8,165 nucleotides of DNA from the NCBI GenBank assembly GCA_024697705.1, contig JAILFF010000178.1, positions 1 to 8,165 of the forward strand. The letters run 5' to 3'. Positions 5,963 through 8,165 of this stretch are shown here, piece after piece (positions within the stretch are counted from its first letter, which is position 1; every line of letters starts with the position of its first letter). The notes under the pieces are model-generated. The model was not told the DNA's origin, made no database searches, and saw nothing but the letters and a program-made list of their open reading frames with translations. A program made the translations under genes and the position numbers. The stretch comes from Ruminococcus sp. GTDB lineage: Bacteria; Bacillota; Clostridia; Oscillospirales; Ruminococcaceae.

Positions 5963-7023
5963 TTGTCAAGCATTTCCCACGCGCCAAGTATGTACATGAT
6001 GCCGAGTGCGCGGTCGTACAGTCCGTAGCCGGGGCGGCATTTTTCACTCCAGATATGCCTGCCGTGATCGGGGCGGATATAGCCGTCGAAGCCGCCGTCG
6101 TGATAGGCTTTTATGATGTCGAGTATGCCCACGTCGCCGTCGCGGTCGCGGTGCGAGGTCTCGCTGAAATCGCCGTTCGGGAAGTGCTTGACGTTCCTGA
6201 TGTGCGCGAAGGCTATGCGGTCGCAGTGCTTTCTTACGATATCCGCAACGTTATTGTTCGGATTCGAGCCGAGCGACCCCGAGCAGAGTGTCAGGCAATT
6301 ATACTTGTCATATTTGTCATCGACCATCTTAAGAAAACGATCGACTGCGGCTTCGTCAACAAGAAGTCTTGGCAGCCCGAAGATGTCCCAGGGCGGGTCG
6401 TCGGGGTGGATAGCCATTTTGATATCGCACTCGCGGCAGGTCGGCATCAGCGCTTCGAGGAAGTATTTGAGGTTCGCCCAAAGTCTCTCGTGCGTCACGT
6501 CCTTGTAGGCGGCGAACAGCTCGCGCAGGTTGGCGAGGCGCTCGGGCTCCCAGCCGGGCATTGTCATGCCTTTTGTCTCTTCGAGAATGTACCGCGCCAT
6601 TTCTTCGGGGTCTTGTTTTATCCTGCTCTTCTCGTAGAAAAGCGCCGTCGAGCCGTCGGGCAGCGGGTGGAAGAGGTCTGTCCTCGTCCAGTCGAACACG
6701 GGCATGAAGTTGTAGCAGACTACCTTGACACCGAATTCCGCGAGGTTGCGGAGCGTCGTTTTGTAATTCTCGATGTAAAGGTCTCTGCTTGACGCGCCCA
6801 TTTTTATGTCGTCGTGTACGTTCACCGATTCGACAACGGCGTTCCCGAAGCCGTATTCATCGAGCTCTTTCTTCACCCGTGCGATCTCGTCCTTTTCCCA
6901 GACGACGCCCGGCTGTTTGTCGTGCAGCGCCCAGACGATCTCGGAAACGCCCGGTATCTGCCGTATCTGCCCGAGCGTTATGCTGTCGTTTCCCGTGCCG
7001 TACCACCGAAATGACATTTTCAT
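5944..7023 (-). CDS. uxuA: Mannonate dehydratase
   Basis: This 359-residue cytosolic metal-dependent enzyme dehydrates D-mannonate to 2-keto-3-deoxy-D-gluconate. The sequence follows the B. subtilis-type UxuA almost end to end: FRWYGTGNDSITL near the start, WALH (31-34), VVESVNVHDDIK (63-74), YNFMPVFDWTRTD (104-116), HPDDPPW (206-212), CSGSLGSNPNN (247-257), HIRNVK (274-279), RPDHGRH (317-323) and RPGYGLYDRALGIMY (330-344). The Cys247, His274 and Asp319 positions fit the known metal site of this TIM-barrel family. The length is normal. An AAGGAGG lies 12 bases before the ATG, slightly far but unmistakable. It is the first gene of the operon leading to uxuB. Substrate inducers and a regulator (often GntR- or LacI-type) are not visible here. 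Confidence 0.96.
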   Translation of the reverse strand: MKMSFRWYGTGNDSITLGQIRQIPGVSEIVWALHDKQPGVVWEKDEIARVKKELDEYGFGNAVVESVNVHDDIKMGASSRDLYIENYKTTLRNLAEFGVKVVCYNFMPVFDWTRTDLFHPLPDGSTALFYEKSRIKQDPEEMARYILEETKGMTMPGWEPERLANLRELFAAYKDVTHERLWANLKYFLEALMPTCRECDIKMAIHPDDPPWDIFGLPRLLVDEAAVDRFLKMVDDKYDKYNCLTLCSGSLGSNPNNNVADIVRKHCDRIAFAHIRNVKHFPNGDFSETSHRDRDGDVGILDIIKAYHDGGFDGYIRPDHGRHIWSEKCRPGYGLYDRALGIMYILGAWEMLDKIKDKR

Positions 7024-7083
7024 TTGCGTTTTGTTCCTCCTTTTTGTTTCTTTAAAGCGCCGGATTCTTCCGCCGCATATACT

Positions 7084-7112
7084 ATTATATCACTTTTCGT
7101 TTCGGATTTCAA
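7084..7112 (-). promoter_or_regulatory. Sigma-A promoter of the uxu operon
   Basis: On the minus strand TTGAAA (7107-7112) and TATAAT (7084-7089) are separated by exactly 17 bp. The predicted start is near 7077, giving a leader of about 54 nt that contains the AAGGAGG of uxuA (7036-7042). No clear operator palindrome or terminator is seen in the 152-bp gap to the MORN-like gene. Confidence 0.87.
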
Positions 7113-7175
7113 GTATTTTTATGCAAAATTCTTGTGAAAACGTCGTAACAAAACGAATGTTCAAATTCGGGGAGT

Positions 7176-8165
7176 TTATTCGCTTTCGCTTGTCCGATCG
7201 ACCTCTTCGGTCTTCTTCACGCTTCCGTCCTTCTTGTAGTCGGTATCGGTGCCTTTGACAAGCTCGCCGTCTTTCCAGGTGCCTTCGAGAACCGATTTTG
7301 TGCCGTCTGTGTGACTTATGGTCAACACGCCGTTACCGTTCCAGTTGCCGTCGGAGTTTTCGCCCTCGTACACGCGGGTGTCGCCGTCGCGGTATTCATC
7401 GACCGTCCTGATCGTGCCGACAAGCGAGCCGTTCACCCATTCGCCCTCCGTCACCGACTTCGAGCGCGGGTTGTCGTCGGGGAAGTTCATGGTCAGCACG
7501 CCCGCGCCGCTCCATGTGCCGTCCGCCCACGAACCTTTGTACACGCGCACCCTGCCGTCGTGATAGTAAGTGGTGTCCGTGCCGCCTTCTGAGAGGTTTT
7601 CGCCGTCAAGCCATTCACCTTGCAAGACCTTTTTTTCCTTGTTTTTATCGTTTTTGGCGATGAAGAAGTAGGTGCTCGTGCCGACGCCCTTGTACTCGCC
7701 GTCCTCGAAGCCGCCCGTGTATTCCTCGCGGTCGCCGTTATTGAAGATGAGTATGCTCCTGCACTCGCCGACGGGGATACCTTCGGCAAAAGTGCCGTCT
7801 ATTTCAAGCGTTCGGGAGCCGTCCGAGCCCGAGAAATGCCCCGTGCCGTCGGCTGTGCCGTCCTTGTCGGTCTCGCCGCTGTACTCGCCCGAGTACCTGC
7901 GACCGTAGAATTTTATTTCGTTGGGACCCGGCTTCGAGGGGGGCTGCTCGTATGAAACGCCGTCAAGCATATCGAGTATACGGTGTCCCGTCTTCGTGTT
8001 GGTAAGAAAAGCCATTCCGCTGACGCAGAGCACCGCTATCGCCGCCAACGTGCCGAGAACTGCGCCTATCGTCAAGCTTTTTTTCGGCTTCGGGGGCTTT
8101 TTTTCGGCTGTCAAGGAATTTTCTTGCGCAGAAATATTCCCCTGCGGAGAACGGCTGTCTTGTGT
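7176..8165 (-). CDS. Membrane-anchored MORN-like repeat protein, N-terminus cut by the window edge
   Basis: The frame is open to the window edge, so the gene is partial at its 5' end. A TTG at 8114 has no ribosome binding site and is unlikely to be the start. Numbering from that TTG, a basic, lysine-rich segment precedes one hydrophobic helix (about 13-37). The remaining 270 residues are then probably outside the cell, by the positive-inside rule. They hold MORN-like units such as YTGGFEDGEYKGVGT (132-146), YKGSWADGTWSGAGVLT (192-208) and YEGENSDGNWNGNGVLT (249-265), alternating with units of the type LEGTWKDGELVKGT (276-289). These form about three copies of a 52-residue block. The tail is polar and charged. 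MORN repeats act as beta-sheet scaffolds; a specific function cannot be assigned. The gene runs in the same direction as uxuA, without a visible terminator between them. Confidence 0.8.
   Translation of the reverse strand, partial: TQDSRSPQGNISAQENSLTAEKKPPKPKKSLTIGAVLGTLAAIAVLCVSGMAFLTNTKTGHRILDMLDGVSYEQPPSKPGPNEIKFYGRRYSGEYSGETDKDGTADGTGHFSGSDGSRTLEIDGTFAEGIPVGECRSILIFNNGDREEYTGGFEDGEYKGVGTSTYFFIAKNDKNKEKKVLQGEWLDGENLSEGGTDTTYYHDGRVRVYKGSWADGTWSGAGVLTMNFPDDNPRSKSVTEGEWVNGSLVGTIRTVDEYRDGDTRVYEGENSDGNWNGNGVLTISHTDGTKSVLEGTWKDGELVKGTDTDYKKDGSVKKTEEVDRTSESE

Noticed and set aside
7024..7083. Riboswitch or operator in the uxuA leader
   Set aside because: Only a weak 4-bp inverted repeat (CGGA/TCCG) is visible, too short to support a call.
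8112..8114. TTG as the start of the MORN-like gene
   Set aside because: No ribosome binding site precedes it and the frame stays open for 17 more codons to the window edge, so the real start is probably outside.

Overview
The window looks like chromosomal DNA of an anaerobic Gram-positive gut or rumen Clostridia member, most likely near Ruminococcus/Oscillospiraceae. The reasons are G+C-rich coding sequence with AT-rich intergenic gaps, strong AAGGAGG-type ribosome binding sites, consensus sigma-A promoters, a B. subtilis-like UxuA, clostridial-type zinc lipoprotein sequence, and TGTAGGGG...-bounded palindromic repeats. This placement is inference, since no marker gene is present. All recognised genes lie on the minus strand and read from right to left.

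Region by region, from high to low coordinates: (1) 8165-7176 is the 3' part of a gene for a membrane-anchored MORN-like repeat protein, whose start lies beyond the window. (2) 7112-3281 is a hexuronate (glucuronate branch) operon with a TTGAAA-17-TATAAT promoter: uxuA (mannonate dehydratase), an unusual gene fusing a GNAT acetyltransferase to a RelB/DinJ-type ribbon-helix-helix domain, and uxuB (fructuronate reductase), ended by an intrinsic terminator. (3) 3264-252 is a zinc operon: a TTGACG-17-TATAAT promoter flanked by two copies of a Fur/Zur-like palindrome, a long 5' leader with a hairpin, a zinc-binding lipoprotein in which a ZinT domain is inserted inside a ZnuA domain, and a G3E/COG0523 (CobW-type) metal-chaperone GTPase, ended by an intrinsic terminator. 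(4) 1-240 holds no gene, only two palindromic repeat elements.

How the genes work together: UxuB and UxuA catalyse consecutive steps (fructuronate to mannonate to 2-keto-3-deoxygluconate) in use of plant or host glucuronic acid. The zinc lipoprotein would capture Zn(II) outside the cell and the GTPase would pass zinc to client proteins inside, both probably induced by zinc starvation. No znuB/znuC permease or ATPase gene is in the window, so the lipoprotein must use a transporter encoded elsewhere.

The two most unusual items are the ZinT-inside-ZnuA architecture and the GNAT-RelB fusion. The fusion carries a perfect internal Shine-Dalgarno and ATG that could yield the DNA-binding domain alone.
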